Source of the DNA: an uncultured Coriobacteriaceae bacterium
Lineage (GTDB): Bacteria; Actinomycetota; Coriobacteriia; Coriobacteriales; Coriobacteriaceae
Reading direction: 5' to 3'
Length of the DNA stretch: 64,000 bases
Assembly: GCA_944321435.1 (NCBI GenBank)
Contig: CALULH010000002.1
Span: 177,809 to 241,808 of the forward strand
Shown here: piece after piece, positions 25,572 through 33,812 of the stretch
Layout: the number at the start of each line of letters is the position of its first letter
Numbering within the stretch: the stretch's first letter is position 1
The notes under the pieces: model-generated
Told to the model about the DNA's origin: nothing
The model's input: the letters and a program-made list of their open reading frames with translations, nothing else
Databases searched by the model: none
Program-made: the position numbers and the translations under genes

Positions 25572-25725
25572 GGGATCCCCTTCTCACCGTATGCCCGTAC
25601 GCCGGGCTTTCAAAACACCGCCGTTGGGAGGGCCGCCCTCTTCGGCGCCCTGCCCCTCGTCCGCGACGCCCCTGCGCGCTGCGCCGCCAGCTCGTGCGGC
25701 GCGCTGGCCGCGATGCCCCGCGCGG

Positions 25726-26172
25726 CTACACCGCGTGGTCGTCGGTGGCGTCGACGATCTTCTCCATCCACACGTGAGGCTGGCCCTCGTCCTCGTAATC
25801 CACCTCGCCGGCGGGCACGTAGCCCTGGCGTCCGTAGAGGTCTTGGATGTACTCCTGCGCGTGCAGGCGGATGGTGTCGGCGCCCAGCTCGCGCGCAACG
25901 TCCTCGGCCGCGCAAATGAGCTCGGTGGCGAACCCCTGGCCGCGGTACTCGGGCAGCACCGCCACGCGGCCCAGGATGAAGTTGGGCGATTCGGGCTCGC
26001 TTGGGTACAGGCGCGCGCAGCCCACCAACTCGCCGTCCGTGTAGATGGTCAGGTGGGTGGCGTACTCGTCGATCTCGTCGAACTCGTTCCGGTAGCCCTG
26101 CTCCTCCATGAACACGCGCTGCCGGACCTCGTACGCATCGTCCTCGCAATTGAGGCGTATCTCGAATTCCAT
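25726..26172 (-). CDS. GNAT-family N-acetyltransferase
   Basis: A 148-residue GCN5-type acetyltransferase resembling the ElaA group. Visible are VRQRVFMEEQGYRNEFDEID, CARLYPSEPESPNFILGRVA, and motif A in VLPEYRGQGFATELICAAED (RGxGxA). LHAQEYIQDLYGRQGYVPAG ends the fold. The start ATG 26172 has GAGAGGGTG before it. Substrate unknown. It lies 154 bases upstream of the oxidoreductase on the same strand. Confidence 0.85.
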   Translation of the reverse strand: MEFEIRLNCEDDAYEVRQRVFMEEQGYRNEFDEIDEYATHLTIYTDGELVGCARLYPSEPESPNFILGRVAVLPEYRGQGFATELICAAEDVARELGADTIRLHAQEYIQDLYGRQGYVPAGEVDYEDEGQPHVWMEKIVDATDDHAV

Positions 26173-26266
26173 AACACCCTCTCCGCGGCGTCGCCGCATA
26201 GGCACAGATAGCGATGTTATACCCCGCGGGCGCGATTTCCCGAGGATGCCGGCCGGAGAATCGGGC

Positions 26267-26302
26267 GGCGGCGCAGCCATGGGCGCGCATGGCTGCGCCG
26301 CC
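26267..26302. repeat. 15-bp perfect hairpin upstream of the CLC gene
   Basis: GGCGGCGCAGCCATG (26267-26281) and its exact complement (26288-26302) enclose a 6-nt loop. It lies between the divergent GNAT and CLC promoters, just upstream of the TATAAT box. No T-run follows. It may be a regulatory cruciform or binding site. Confidence 0.7.
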
Positions 26303-26361
26303 CAAGCCGGGGCGGCCGCGGCAATCGCGTCGCGTGGGGCGCAAAGCCAGAAGACGGAGAC

Positions 26362-26367
26362 TATAAT
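26362..26367 (+). promoter_or_regulatory. -10 box of the CLC gene
   Basis: A perfect TATAAT 36 bases before the CLC start. No matching -35 hexamer at 17 bases. AGGAGGATC forms the ribosome site downstream. Confidence 0.5.
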
Positions 26368-26403
26368 GCCTGCGGAACACCCGTCTTTTGCAGGAGGATC
26401 CGC

Positions 26404-27777
26404 ATGCTCCCGTCAACGCTACCCAGCCGCATCCGCTCGCGCGGCAACGGCGCCCTCGCCACCATCAGCGCGGGGCTCGTCGCCGCCGAACGTCAACTGG
26501 CCGCCGACACCCGCCGAGACCTCGGCAACATGCGCGCCAGCCTGCGCACGTTGATGCTCACCCTTGTGGTTTCGGCGCTCATGGGCGCAGCCGCCTGGGC
26601 GTTCCTCACCTCCCTCGACCTGGTCACGGCCGCCCGCGAGTCCCACGTCTGGCTTTTCTGCCTGCTCCCCGCGGTAAGCGTGGCCACGGCGTGGATTTAC
26701 CGCAACCACGGGCTGCGCGCCGCGCGCGGCAACAACCTGGTTATCGACAGCTCGGTCACCGGCACGCCCATCCGCGCGCGCATGGCCGCGCTCACGTTCT
26801 GCTGCTCGGTGGCAACGCACCTGGCCGGCGGCTCGGCGGGACGCGAGGGCACCGCCGTGCAGATCGGCGGCACCATAGCGAGCAACGTGGCGGAGCGCTT
26901 TGGCCTTGCGGGCCGCGAGCGGCAGGACCTCATGCTCGCCGGCATCTCGGCCGCCTTCGGCGGGGTCTTCGGCACGCCGCTCGCCGGCACGTTCTTCGGC
27001 ATGGAGATGTGCACCATCGGCAAGCTCAACTACGGCGCGGGCCTCTACTGCCTGGTGGGCGCCTTCACCGGCGACGCCGTAGCGCGGGCGCTGGGATGCG
27101 CGCACAGCTTCAACGTCATCCAGGCGGTGCCCGCCATGGAGGTCGGCACCGTGGCGCTGGTGGCTGCGGCGGCCGTGGCCTTTGGGCTCACCGCGCGCCT
27201 CTTCTCGCTCGCTATCCGCGCAGTGAAGCGCGTCTACGCCACGCGCTTCACCAGCTACCTTGCGGCGGCGTTGGCGGGATCGCTCGTGCTGCTGGGCGTG
27301 TACGCCGGGTTCGGGCTGTTTCGCTACGGCGGCCTTTCCGAATGGCTCGTGGCAAGCGGGTTTGCCGGCCAAACCAGCTGGACCGACGCCGTAGCCAAGC
27401 TCGTCATGACGGCGCTCACCCTGGGCGCCGGCTTTCAGGGCGGCGAGGTTACGCCGCTGTTCGGCATCGGGGCCTCGCTCGGCGGATGGCTGGGCACGGT
27501 GACGGGCATGGAACCCAGCTTCATGGCGGCCCTCGGGATGCTCGGCGTCTTCGGGGCGGCGCTCAACGTACCGGTCACCACCGTCATGCTGGCCATCGAC
27601 ATGTTCGGCGGCCAAGCGGCGGGCTACGTGGTCATCACCGCCTTCGTAAGCTACCTGGTAGCCGGCCACCGCGGCGTGTACCCGGCGCAGCGCATCGTCA
27701 CGCCCAAGCGCCGCTCCCTGGCCGACGAGGCCGGCGAGACGGTCGAGAAGGTCCTCGAGGAGCGCACGGAGCGCTGA
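26404..27777 (+). CDS. CLC-family antiporter, probable fluoride (CLC-F) type
   Basis: A 457-residue polytopic CLC protein. The gating-glutamate motif is GREGT at 146-150 (Glu148), where chloride CLCs have GREGP. The last pore motif is GGEVTPLF at 346-353, not GxFxP. GREGT together with GGEVTP is characteristic, from my knowledge of the family, of fluoride/proton antiporters often controlled by fluoride riboswitches. I looked for that riboswitch upstream and did not find it. The start follows AGGAGGATC. The C-terminus is a short charged tail. It precedes the two-component genes by 93 bases but need not be co-regulated. Confidence 0.8.
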   Translation: MLPSTLPSRIRSRGNGALATISAGLVAAERQLAADTRRDLGNMRASLRTLMLTLVVSALMGAAAWAFLTSLDLVTAARESHVWLFCLLPAVSVATAWIYRNHGLRAARGNNLVIDSSVTGTPIRARMAALTFCCSVATHLAGGSAGREGTAVQIGGTIASNVAERFGLAGRERQDLMLAGISAAFGGVFGTPLAGTFFGMEMCTIGKLNYGAGLYCLVGAFTGDAVARALGCAHSFNVIQAVPAMEVGTVALVAAAAVAFGLTARLFSLAIRAVKRVYATRFTSYLAAALAGSLVLLGVYAGFGLFRYGGLSEWLVASGFAGQTSWTDAVAKLVMTALTLGAGFQGGEVTPLFGIGASLGGWLGTVTGMEPSFMAALGMLGVFGAALNVPVTTVMLAIDMFGGQAAGYVVITAFVSYLVAGHRGVYPAQRIVTPKRRSLADEAGETVEKVLEERTER

Positions 27778-27870
27778 GACGCGGCGCGCCCCCGCAACTC
27801 GTATAATGGTCCGCAACACAAGGGCGCCCCGGGCCTTCGCGGCACGCGGCCACCGAGCAGGAGGCAGGAC

Positions 27871-28533
27871 ATGCCGAAGATCTTCATCGTGGAAGACGAC
27901 GAGCCCATACGCACCGAGCTGGCGCGGCTCTTGGAGCGCCACGGATTCGAGACCGCCTGCTGCACCTCCTTCGACCATGTGGCCGACGACGCGCTGGCGG
28001 CCAACCCCGACCTGGTGCTGCTGGACCTCACGCTGCCCGGCACCGACGGGCAGCTCGTCTGCCGCGAGCTGCGCCAGCGCTCCGACGTGCTCATCATCAT
28101 GCTGACCTCGCGCGTAACCGAGCTGGACGAGGTGATGGGCATAGAGATGGGCGCAGACGACTTCGTTCCCAAGCCCTACAGCGCCGCAGTGCTGATCGCG
28201 CACATCAACGCGTTGCTGCGCCGATCCGGCGCGGCCGAGAAGAGCACGCTGACGCACAACGGCCTTGTACTCGACCTGTCGCGCTCCACGGCCACGGCGG
28301 AGGGCGGCACCGTCGAGCTCACCAAAAACGAACAGCGCATCCTTGCCCTGCTCATGCGGCACGCCGGCTCCATCGTGTCGCGCGAGGCCATCATGCGCGA
28401 CCTGTGGGACTCCGACGCCTTTGTGGACGACAACACGCTCACGGTGAACATCAACCGCCTGCGCCGGTCGCTGGCAAAGATCGGAGTCGAGAATTACCTG
28501 GTAACGCACCGCGGGCGCGGTTACGCGGTTTAG
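27871..28533 (+). CDS. OmpR-family response regulator
   Basis: A 220-residue regulator. The receiver domain has the acidic pair EDD (8-10), phospho-acceptor Asp52 in LVLLDLTLPG, Thr79 in IIMLTSR, and Lys101 in DDFVPKPYS. The winged helix (about 128-220) includes VELTKNEQRILALL, IMRDLWDSDAFVDDNTLTVN and THRGRGYAV. AGGAGGCAGG precedes the ATG. It is followed after 102 bases by a BceS-type kinase gene, its likely partner. Length and motifs are complete. Confidence 0.93.
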   Translation: MPKIFIVEDDEPIRTELARLLERHGFETACCTSFDHVADDALAANPDLVLLDLTLPGTDGQLVCRELRQRSDVLIIMLTSRVTELDEVMGIEMGADDFVPKPYSAAVLIAHINALLRRSGAAEKSTLTHNGLVLDLSRSTATAEGGTVELTKNEQRILALLMRHAGSIVSREAIMRDLWDSDAFVDDNTLTVNINRLRRSLAKIGVENYLVTHRGRGYAV

Positions 28534-28559
28534 CGCCCGCGCGGGCGACGCGCGGCGCA

Positions 28560-28609
28560 GGGCAACCAACCGGAACAGGCTGTAGGGCAACCAACCGGAG
28601 CAAGCCGCA
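28560..28609 (+). repeat. 25-bp tandem repeat between response regulator and kinase genes
   Basis: GGGCAACCAACCGGA occurs at 28560-28574 and again at 28585-28599, 25 bases apart; the rest of each 25-base unit (AACAGGCTGT versus AGCAAGCCGC) is related. It lies in the 102-base gap, ending before the kinase ribosome site. Confidence 0.75.
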
Positions 28610-28635
28610 GAAGGAGCGCGGCGGAAAGGGGCACC

Positions 28636-29697
28636 ATGGGATTCTGGCGCTTTGCGCGGTCGTACGCCTTCGCCTTGGCGCTGACGCTCGCCTGCGCCGC
28701 CGTGGTGGCGGTCATGCTGGCAGTCGTGGGAAGCTCCGAGGCGTTCATTGCGCTCGTGTGCGCGCTTATCGTCCTTGCCTTCGCGCTCGCCGTGCTGCTG
28801 GACTACCTCAGGCGCCGTCCCTTCTACGACGATCTGGCCGACCTCTCCGAGCGCATGGAGAGCCCGCGCTTTGCCGTTGAGATGCTGGAGCGGCCCGGCT
28901 ACGCCGACGGCGCAGTGGCCTACGACGCGCTGGCCGCCATCTCAAAGAACGCCAGCGACGAGATCGGCGCGTACCGGCGCCAGGTAGAGGACTACCGCGA
29001 GTACATAGAGACCTGGGTGCACGAGGCAAAGTCGCCTCTGGCGGCCGCGCACCTGATGGTCGAGAACCTCGCCGCCGATGCGGACGATGAGGGCTGGGAG
29101 CGCCTGGACGCGCTTGCCGAGGAGCTGCGGCGCACTGAGCGCTACATTGAGCAGGCCCTGTTCTACGCGCGCTCGGAAACAGTGGAGAAGGATTACCTGG
29201 TGCGCCGCCACAACCTGCGCAGCCTTGTGACGAGCGCCCTGCGCGCCAACAGCCACGCGCTCATCGGCGCGCACGTTGCCGTCTTCATGCAAGGGCTTGA
29301 CCGCGACGTGTACGCCGATGACAAGTGGGTGGCCTTCATCTTGGGGCAGATCATTCAGAACAGCGTGAAGTACGCGCGCAGCGAGGGCGCCGAGATCACC
29401 TTTGAGGCGCGGCTGGTGGGCGCCGGCATGTCCGACGAGCACGTGGAGCTAGCCGTACGAGACAATGGCTGCGGCGTGAGCGCGGCCGACCTGCCGCGCG
29501 TGTTCGACAAGGGCTTCACCGGCGACAACGGCCGCACCGCGCGCACGGGAAAGCGGGCCACGGGGCTGGGCCTCTACCTGGTGAAGCGCCTGTGCGACAA
29601 AATGGGGCTGGGGATAAGCGCCTCCTCGCGCGAGGGCGAGGGCTTCTGCGTGACCATGGCCTTCCCGCTCAACCGCATGCACCTGCTGGAACGGTAG
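28636..29697 (+). CDS. BceS/GraS-like intramembrane-sensing histidine kinase
   Basis: A 353-residue kinase with two membrane helices (about 10-31 and 36-57) and almost no extracellular loop, the layout of intramembrane-sensing kinases. The phospho-acceptor is His129 in IETWVHEAKSPLAAA. The ATPase has QIIQNSVKYA (N box), VRDNGCGVSAADL (G1), FDKGFTGDNG (F) and ATGLGLYLVKRL (G2). Such kinases usually pair with a BceAB peptide-antibiotic ABC exporter; none is adjacent here. GGAAAGGGGC precedes the ATG. It should phosphorylate the upstream regulator. Confidence 0.9.
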   Translation: MGFWRFARSYAFALALTLACAAVVAVMLAVVGSSEAFIALVCALIVLAFALAVLLDYLRRRPFYDDLADLSERMESPRFAVEMLERPGYADGAVAYDALAAISKNASDEIGAYRRQVEDYREYIETWVHEAKSPLAAAHLMVENLAADADDEGWERLDALAEELRRTERYIEQALFYARSETVEKDYLVRRHNLRSLVTSALRANSHALIGAHVAVFMQGLDRDVYADDKWVAFILGQIIQNSVKYARSEGAEITFEARLVGAGMSDEHVELAVRDNGCGVSAADLPRVFDKGFTGDNGRTARTGKRATGLGLYLVKRLCDKMGLGISASSREGEGFCVTMAFPLNRMHLLER

Positions 29698-29792
29698 GGG
29701 CGGCGCCAACAGAGGGCCGAGCGCCGCAGCGGCGGCGAAGGCGCGGCGCACCTTCGCAAACGGGTCGGAGCCGGCCCCTTGCCCGCCCTTGC

Positions 29793-30434
29793 TTAGGCCT
29801 TGTCCCGCAACGTTTGGAAACCCTGGGCGAGAAACGCGCTTACGGGGCCCTCGAGCCCGGCCGCCGGCACTACGCCGTGCTCGTCGGACACGAGCATGAG
29901 CTCGGCCGCGTCAGGATCCCAAGCATCCGCGCGCGCAACGGCTATGCCGTGGGTCTCGGCAAGCTGGGCCGCAAGCGAGGCGGCGCCGCATAGCGGCTCG
30001 TCCTCACCCGCCACCAAGAAGAGCCGATCGCCGGACTCGTCGGCAAAGGCCAGGATCTCGGGCGCGACGCCCGTCTCGCCCTGCTCTGCTCGCGCACCGG
30101 CAACGCGCTCGACCAGCGCCGCAGGCTGCGTCCGCTCCAGCGGCTCATACGCCCCCACGCTCATGGCCGCGTGGCCGTTCACATCGACCACCAGCATCAG
30201 CACGCCGTTCGGATCGTCATAGGACCCACTCCCAAGCGCCCACTCTATGTGCTGCTTTACCCAAGAGAGCAGGTTGGCCGTCAGGGGCGCGCCATTCACC
30301 GTGCGCTGGGACAGCGCGCGCAGGTGCCGGTTCAGCATCGGAACATGGCGGTTCGCCATGCGCCAGCGGCACACCAGCGCCGGCTCGGCCAGATCGAACG
30401 ACTCCAGAGACTCCGCCGCGCCCTTCTCGCACAT
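29793..30434 (-). CDS. Conserved hypothetical protein
   Basis: A 213-residue soluble protein I do not recognise. No signal peptide, membrane helix or catalytic motif stands out. The N-terminal half has LVCRWRMANRHVPMLNRHLR and NGVLMLVVDVNGHAAMS; the C-terminal half has repeated short acidic loops (FADESGDRLFLVAGEDEP, LMLVSDEHGVVPA). Codon use and frame integrity suggest it is real. It converges on the histidine kinase gene and has a TATAAT box 48 bases upstream. Function unknown. Confidence 0.7.
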   Translation of the reverse strand: MCEKGAAESLESFDLAEPALVCRWRMANRHVPMLNRHLRALSQRTVNGAPLTANLLSWVKQHIEWALGSGSYDDPNGVLMLVVDVNGHAAMSVGAYEPLERTQPAALVERVAGARAEQGETGVAPEILAFADESGDRLFLVAGEDEPLCGAASLAAQLAETHGIAVARADAWDPDAAELMLVSDEHGVVPAAGLEGPVSAFLAQGFQTLRDKA

Positions 30435-30481
30435 AAGCCCACGACCCTTCCTGTTTCCCCGCCAAACCCCGTCAAGGGGGC

Positions 30482-30487
30482 ATTATA
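30482..30487 (-). promoter_or_regulatory. Candidate -10 box of the unknown gene ending at 29793
   Basis: Minus-strand TATAAT, 48 bases before the start codon at 30434. The -35 position is GC-rich and matches poorly. Confidence 0.4.
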
Positions 30488-30667
30488 CCCGTCGGGCAGG
30501 TCCGCGGGGGCGGGACCGGCCTGGCCGCCTCGTCCCCCACCGCCGCGACCCCATCGCGCCGCGGAGCCCCGCGCCCCGACCCCCGCGCCGCGCCCCCCCG
30601 CGCCGCAACCCGTTTATCTCGCCGCCCCGGGCGGCCCTTTCATCCTGCCGCCCCGCACCGCCAAAAG

Positions 30668-30733
30668 AAAGCGTCGCACGGCTTACATGAGCAAGCGGAT
30701 TTACGCCATCTCATGTAAGCTGTGCGACGCTTT
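30668..30733. repeat. 24-bp inverted repeat with 18-nt loop
   Basis: AAAGCGTCGCACGGCTTACA begins the left arm (30668-30691); the right arm (30710-30733) is its reverse complement with a single T/C mismatch. The arms end AAAG on one side and CTTT on the other, so it could terminate weakly in either direction. It resembles no neighbour gene. Confidence 0.8.
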
Positions 30734-30820
30734 GCCCGAAACGGTTCTCGGGGCTTCTTGCGGAGCTTGCCTTGGAGCCCTTTTGAAACGCTCTCGGAGC
30801 CAAGAGAAGCGCGTAAACGG

Positions 30821-30850
30821 AAAAACGGCGCCCCCATGAAGGGACGCCGT
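30821..30850 (-). terminator. Terminator of purH
   Basis: Minus-strand ACGGCGTCCC and GGGGCGCCGT (one mismatch) with a 6-base loop, followed by TTTTT; 61-90 bases after the purH stop. Confidence 0.75.
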
Positions 30851-30910
30851 CCGTCAGATCCTATCGCATCCGCGCCCAACCGCGCGGAGCCCGATACCGC
30901 ACCGTCCGCG

Positions 30911-32626
30911 TTAGTGGCGGAAGTGGCGCGTCCCGGTGAAGACCATGGCGATGCCGTACTCGTCGCACGCCTGAATGGACTCGTCGTCGCGGATCGAGCC
31001 GCCGGGCTGGATGATGGCCTTGACGCCCTGCGCGGCAAGCGTGTCGATGTTGTCGCGGAACGGGAAGAACGCGTCGGAGGCGCACACCAGGCCGTCGGTG
31101 CCCAAGCCCTCGCGCTCGCAAACCTCGTGCGCGCGCTGGCAGGCCAGCAGCGCGGAGTCGACGCGGTTGGGCTGGCCCGGCCCCATGCCGATGCCCATCT
31201 TGTCCTTGGCGATGAGGATGGCGTTGGACTTCACGCCCTTGCACACGCGCCAGGCAAACAGCAGGTCGTCCATCTCCGCGTCCGTGGGCTTGCGCTTGGT
31301 GGGCACGGTGAAGGTCGCCGGGTCCTCGGCCACGCGGTCCACGGTCTGCACGAGCATGCCGCCGTCGACCGAGCGGAACTCCAGCGCCGTGGGCGCGTCG
31401 ATGCCGCCCGTGGCCAGCACGCGCAGGTTCTTCTTCTGCTGCAGCAGCTCCAGCGCGTCGGGCGCATAGGACGGGGCGATAAGCACCTCGACGAACTGCT
31501 TGTTGGCGTTGATGTGCTCGACGAAGGAGAGCTCCACCTCGCGGTTCACCGCGATGATACCGCCAAAGGCGCTCTTGGGATCGCATGCAAAGGCGCGGTC
31601 GTAAGCCGCCGTGGCGTCCTCGGCAATAGCGGACCCGCAGGGGTTCTGGTGCTTCAGGATCACCACCGCCGGGTCGGAGAACTCGCGCACGAGGTTCCAC
31701 GCGGCGTCGGTGTCCAGCAGGTTGTTGTAGGAGAGCGGCTTGCCGTTCAGCTGCTCGGCGTTCACGAGCGCATGCTCGGTGGCGCCGGGCGTGCGGTAGA
31801 ACGAAGCCGTCTGATGCGGGTTCTCGCCGTAGCGCAGATCCTGCTGCTTGCGCAGGACCAGCAGCATCTGCTCGTCGGGCTCGGCCTTCCACTCCTCGGC
31901 GTCGACGGCCAGCTCGTCAAAAGCGTCGTCCGCGGCGTCATCGGCCTCGGGGTCAACCAGCACCATGCCGGAGAGCGCAACGTTGGAAAGCCCGCGCTCC
32001 TGCGGCAGGTTGCCCTCGGCCACCAGCTGCTCGGCCATCCAGTCGGAAATGGCGGCGTCGTAGCGCGACGTGGCGGTGTAGACCTTGTACTGCAGGCAGC
32101 GGCGCGTGGCCAGCGTGGTGGCGCCGTTGTTCTCGCGCATCTCGGCCAGCACGGCCTCGTAGTCGTCCGGGTCAATGACCACGGTCACCGAGTCCGCGTT
32201 CTTGGCGGCGGAACGCAACATGCTGGGACCGCCGATGTCAATGTGCTCGATGGCGTCCGCGAAGGTAACGTCGGGGTTGGCGACGGTCTTCTCGAACTCG
32301 TAGAGGTTCACCACGACCAGGTCGATAAGCTCGATGCCGTGCTCGGCAACCTCGGCCATATGCTGCTCGGAGTCGCGGCGGGCGAGAAGCGCGCCGTGCA
32401 CCTTGGGGTGCAGCGTCTTGACGCGGCCGTCCATCATCTCCGGGAACCCGGTGAAGTCCTCGATGGGGCGGACCTTCACGCCGGCCTCCTCGAGCGCTTT
32501 GGCCGTGCCGCCGGTCGAGACGATCTCAACCCCGAACTCGTCGGCGAGCGCGCGTGCGAAATCGGCCACGCCCGTCTTGTCCGTCACCGAGATCAGCGCG
32601 CGGCGAATCTGCGGATCTGTGCCCAT
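30911..32626 (-). CDS. purH: Bifunctional AICAR transformylase / IMP cyclohydrolase
   Basis: PurH carries out the last two steps of IMP synthesis. The N-terminal cyclohydrolase (1-200) has RALISVTDKTGVADFARAL, STGGTAKALEEAG, TLHPKVHGALLARR and HIDIGGPSMLRSAAKN. The transformylase has LRYGENPHQTASFY, ILKHQNPCGSA, DPKSAFGGIIAVN and ASDAFFPFRDN. At 571 residues it is longer than usual (about 510-530): an acidic insertion (EADDAADDAFDELAVDAEEW) sits between the two domains. Start ATG 32626 follows GAGGGGG. It is monocistronic with its own terminator. Confidence 0.97.
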   Translation of the reverse strand: MGTDPQIRRALISVTDKTGVADFARALADEFGVEIVSTGGTAKALEEAGVKVRPIEDFTGFPEMMDGRVKTLHPKVHGALLARRDSEQHMAEVAEHGIELIDLVVVNLYEFEKTVANPDVTFADAIEHIDIGGPSMLRSAAKNADSVTVVIDPDDYEAVLAEMRENNGATTLATRRCLQYKVYTATSRYDAAISDWMAEQLVAEGNLPQERGLSNVALSGMVLVDPEADDAADDAFDELAVDAEEWKAEPDEQMLLVLRKQQDLRYGENPHQTASFYRTPGATEHALVNAEQLNGKPLSYNNLLDTDAAWNLVREFSDPAVVILKHQNPCGSAIAEDATAAYDRAFACDPKSAFGGIIAVNREVELSFVEHINANKQFVEVLIAPSYAPDALELLQQKKNLRVLATGGIDAPTALEFRSVDGGMLVQTVDRVAEDPATFTVPTKRKPTDAEMDDLLFAWRVCKGVKSNAILIAKDKMGIGMGPGQPNRVDSALLACQRAHEVCEREGLGTDGLVCASDAFFPFRDNIDTLAAQGVKAIIQPGGSIRDDESIQACDEYGIAMVFTGTRHFRH

Positions 32627-32852
32627 AGAACCCCCTCGTCATCTGGGCCGGGGCACCGCGCCCCGGCGTCTTTTGGCCACCGCGCCAATCCCCCGGCGCA
32701 AGCCGGAGCAGAACGGAGGCTCCTCTACTGTACCGCAGGCACGCCCGCGCGTGCGCTTGTGCGGAGAAAAAGCGAACAAACGGATGCACACGCCACCTTC
32801 ACACCCCGCGCGGGCGCGCGTGATACAAAGTGAGGCGTGGAAAGGAACGGAC

Positions 32853-33488
32853 ATGGTTGCGAGCGCGCTGTACAGACCCTTTGAAGAGGACGACTTCGAC
32901 GCCGTCGCATCCATTGTGGAGGAGGCCTGGTACCAAAACGCCCCCTCTCCGGAGTTCGCGCAGCTCGAGGCCGGCGCCGACCTGGCAGACTGCCTTTCCC
33001 GTGCAACGTTTTCCCAAGTGGCCATCACCAACAACACGGTCGCCGGCGTGGTCTTGGTGCGCGCGGGACGCTCGAGCGAGCGCTGGCGCCTGCGCTGGAG
33101 CGAGCGGAAGCACGCCCTGCTCGAGCAGATGACCGCGCAGGACCCCCGCGCAGTGCAGGAGCTCTTCGCGCGGCGCGAGCACGAGGACGCCATCAACCGC
33201 AGCCTGCTCGCGCAGGCGGACCTCCCCGACGAGCACGAGATCGTGCTCTTGGCCGTCAGCGCCAAGGCCCAAGGCTACGGCGTGGGCACGCTGCTGCTGG
33301 ACGCAGCGGCAAACTGCCTGGCCTCGCGCGGGGCAACCGGCGCCTACTTGTACACCGACACCTCGTGCTCTTGGAAGTTCTACGAAAAGCGCAAGCTCAA
33401 GCGCCTGGCCTCGTACCGCACGCCGCGCCATGAGCGGCGCCTCCTGGCCTCGGAATACTACCTCTACGGCATGGATCTCTCTGACTAG
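32853..33488 (+). CDS. GNAT-family N-acetyltransferase
   Basis: A 211-residue acetyltransferase. Residues 1-60 form the first substrate-binding part (FEEDDFDAVASIVEEAWYQN). Motif A is in EIVLLAVSAKAQGYGVGTLL (QGxGVG), followed by LYTDTSCSWKFYEKRKLKRL. A longer central helical segment (80-125) sets it apart from the other two GNATs here. GGAAAGGAACGG precedes the ATG at 32853. It is divergent from purH and convergent with the DUF2207 gene across a hairpin-rich gap. Substrate unknown. Confidence 0.85.
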   Translation: MVASALYRPFEEDDFDAVASIVEEAWYQNAPSPEFAQLEAGADLADCLSRATFSQVAITNNTVAGVVLVRAGRSSERWRLRWSERKHALLEQMTAQDPRAVQELFARREHEDAINRSLLAQADLPDEHEIVLLAVSAKAQGYGVGTLLLDAAANCLASRGATGAYLYTDTSCSWKFYEKRKLKRLASYRTPRHERRLLASEYYLYGMDLSD

Positions 33489-33536
33489 CTAGCGCCGGGC
33501 GAGAAGAACGAGCGTCGCGACGACGTCTGAACGCTC

Positions 33537-33597
33537 GGCCCCTGTTAGGAATCTCGATTATGCCCGATATCAAAATCGAGAACCCTAACAGGGGGCC
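33537..33597. repeat. Palindromic element, family B copy 1
   Basis: GGCCCCTGTTAGG pairs with CCTAACAGGGGGCC (one bulged G), then CTCGATT with AATCGAG. The apex contains TGCCCGATATCAAAAT (33561-33576), identical to that of the element at 44.5 kb. It lies between convergent genes. Confidence 0.85.
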
Positions 33598-33613
33598 GGG
33601 CCCAGGTAACGTA

Positions 33614-33731
33614 GGTCGGAGGCGGGGCATATCGTCCCGGCGCAGTTCTGCAGGCAAAGGAAGCGCCGTTTCCGGCGCTTCCGTCTTGCCGAAGCTGTTT
33701 GAGCACAGGATGATATGCCCCGCCTCCGACC
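33614..33731. repeat. Branched hairpin with 20-bp outer stem
   Basis: GGTCGGAGGCGGGGCATATC (33614-33633) is exactly complementary to 33712-33731. Inside, GGAAGCGCCG/CGGCGCTTCC with a TTTC loop (33659-33682) forms a second perfect 10-bp stem. The structure is nested, with single-stranded segments on both sides of the inner stem. Confidence 0.82.
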
Positions 33732-33812
33732 GGGTGTTCAAGCGTCACCGCAACGCCCTGATCTTCTCGCCCGATCATCCTAAACAACAAGCATACGCCG
33801 GCAGACCCGCGG

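Larger units (their letters stand above)
30435..30910. other. 476-base intergenic region upstream of the unknown gene and downstream of purH
   Basis: It holds a promoter-like TATAAT (30482-30487, minus), a C-rich low-complexity stretch (about 30500-30660), a strong inverted repeat (30668-30733), and the purH terminator (30821-30850). No credible gene was found on either strand. Confidence 0.7.
33489..33812. other. 324-base convergent gap filled with hairpins
   Basis: Between the stop of the plus-strand GNAT and the stop of the minus-strand DUF2207 gene. It holds GGGCGAGAAG (33497-33506), a family B palindrome (33537-33597), a large branched hairpin (33614-33731) and CTTCTCGCCC (33763-33772). 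No gene is seen. Confidence 0.75.

Noticed and set aside
26173..26403. Fluoride riboswitch upstream of the CLC-F-like gene
   Set aside because: The conserved pseudoknot segments of the motif were not found by eye; only a plain hairpin is seen.
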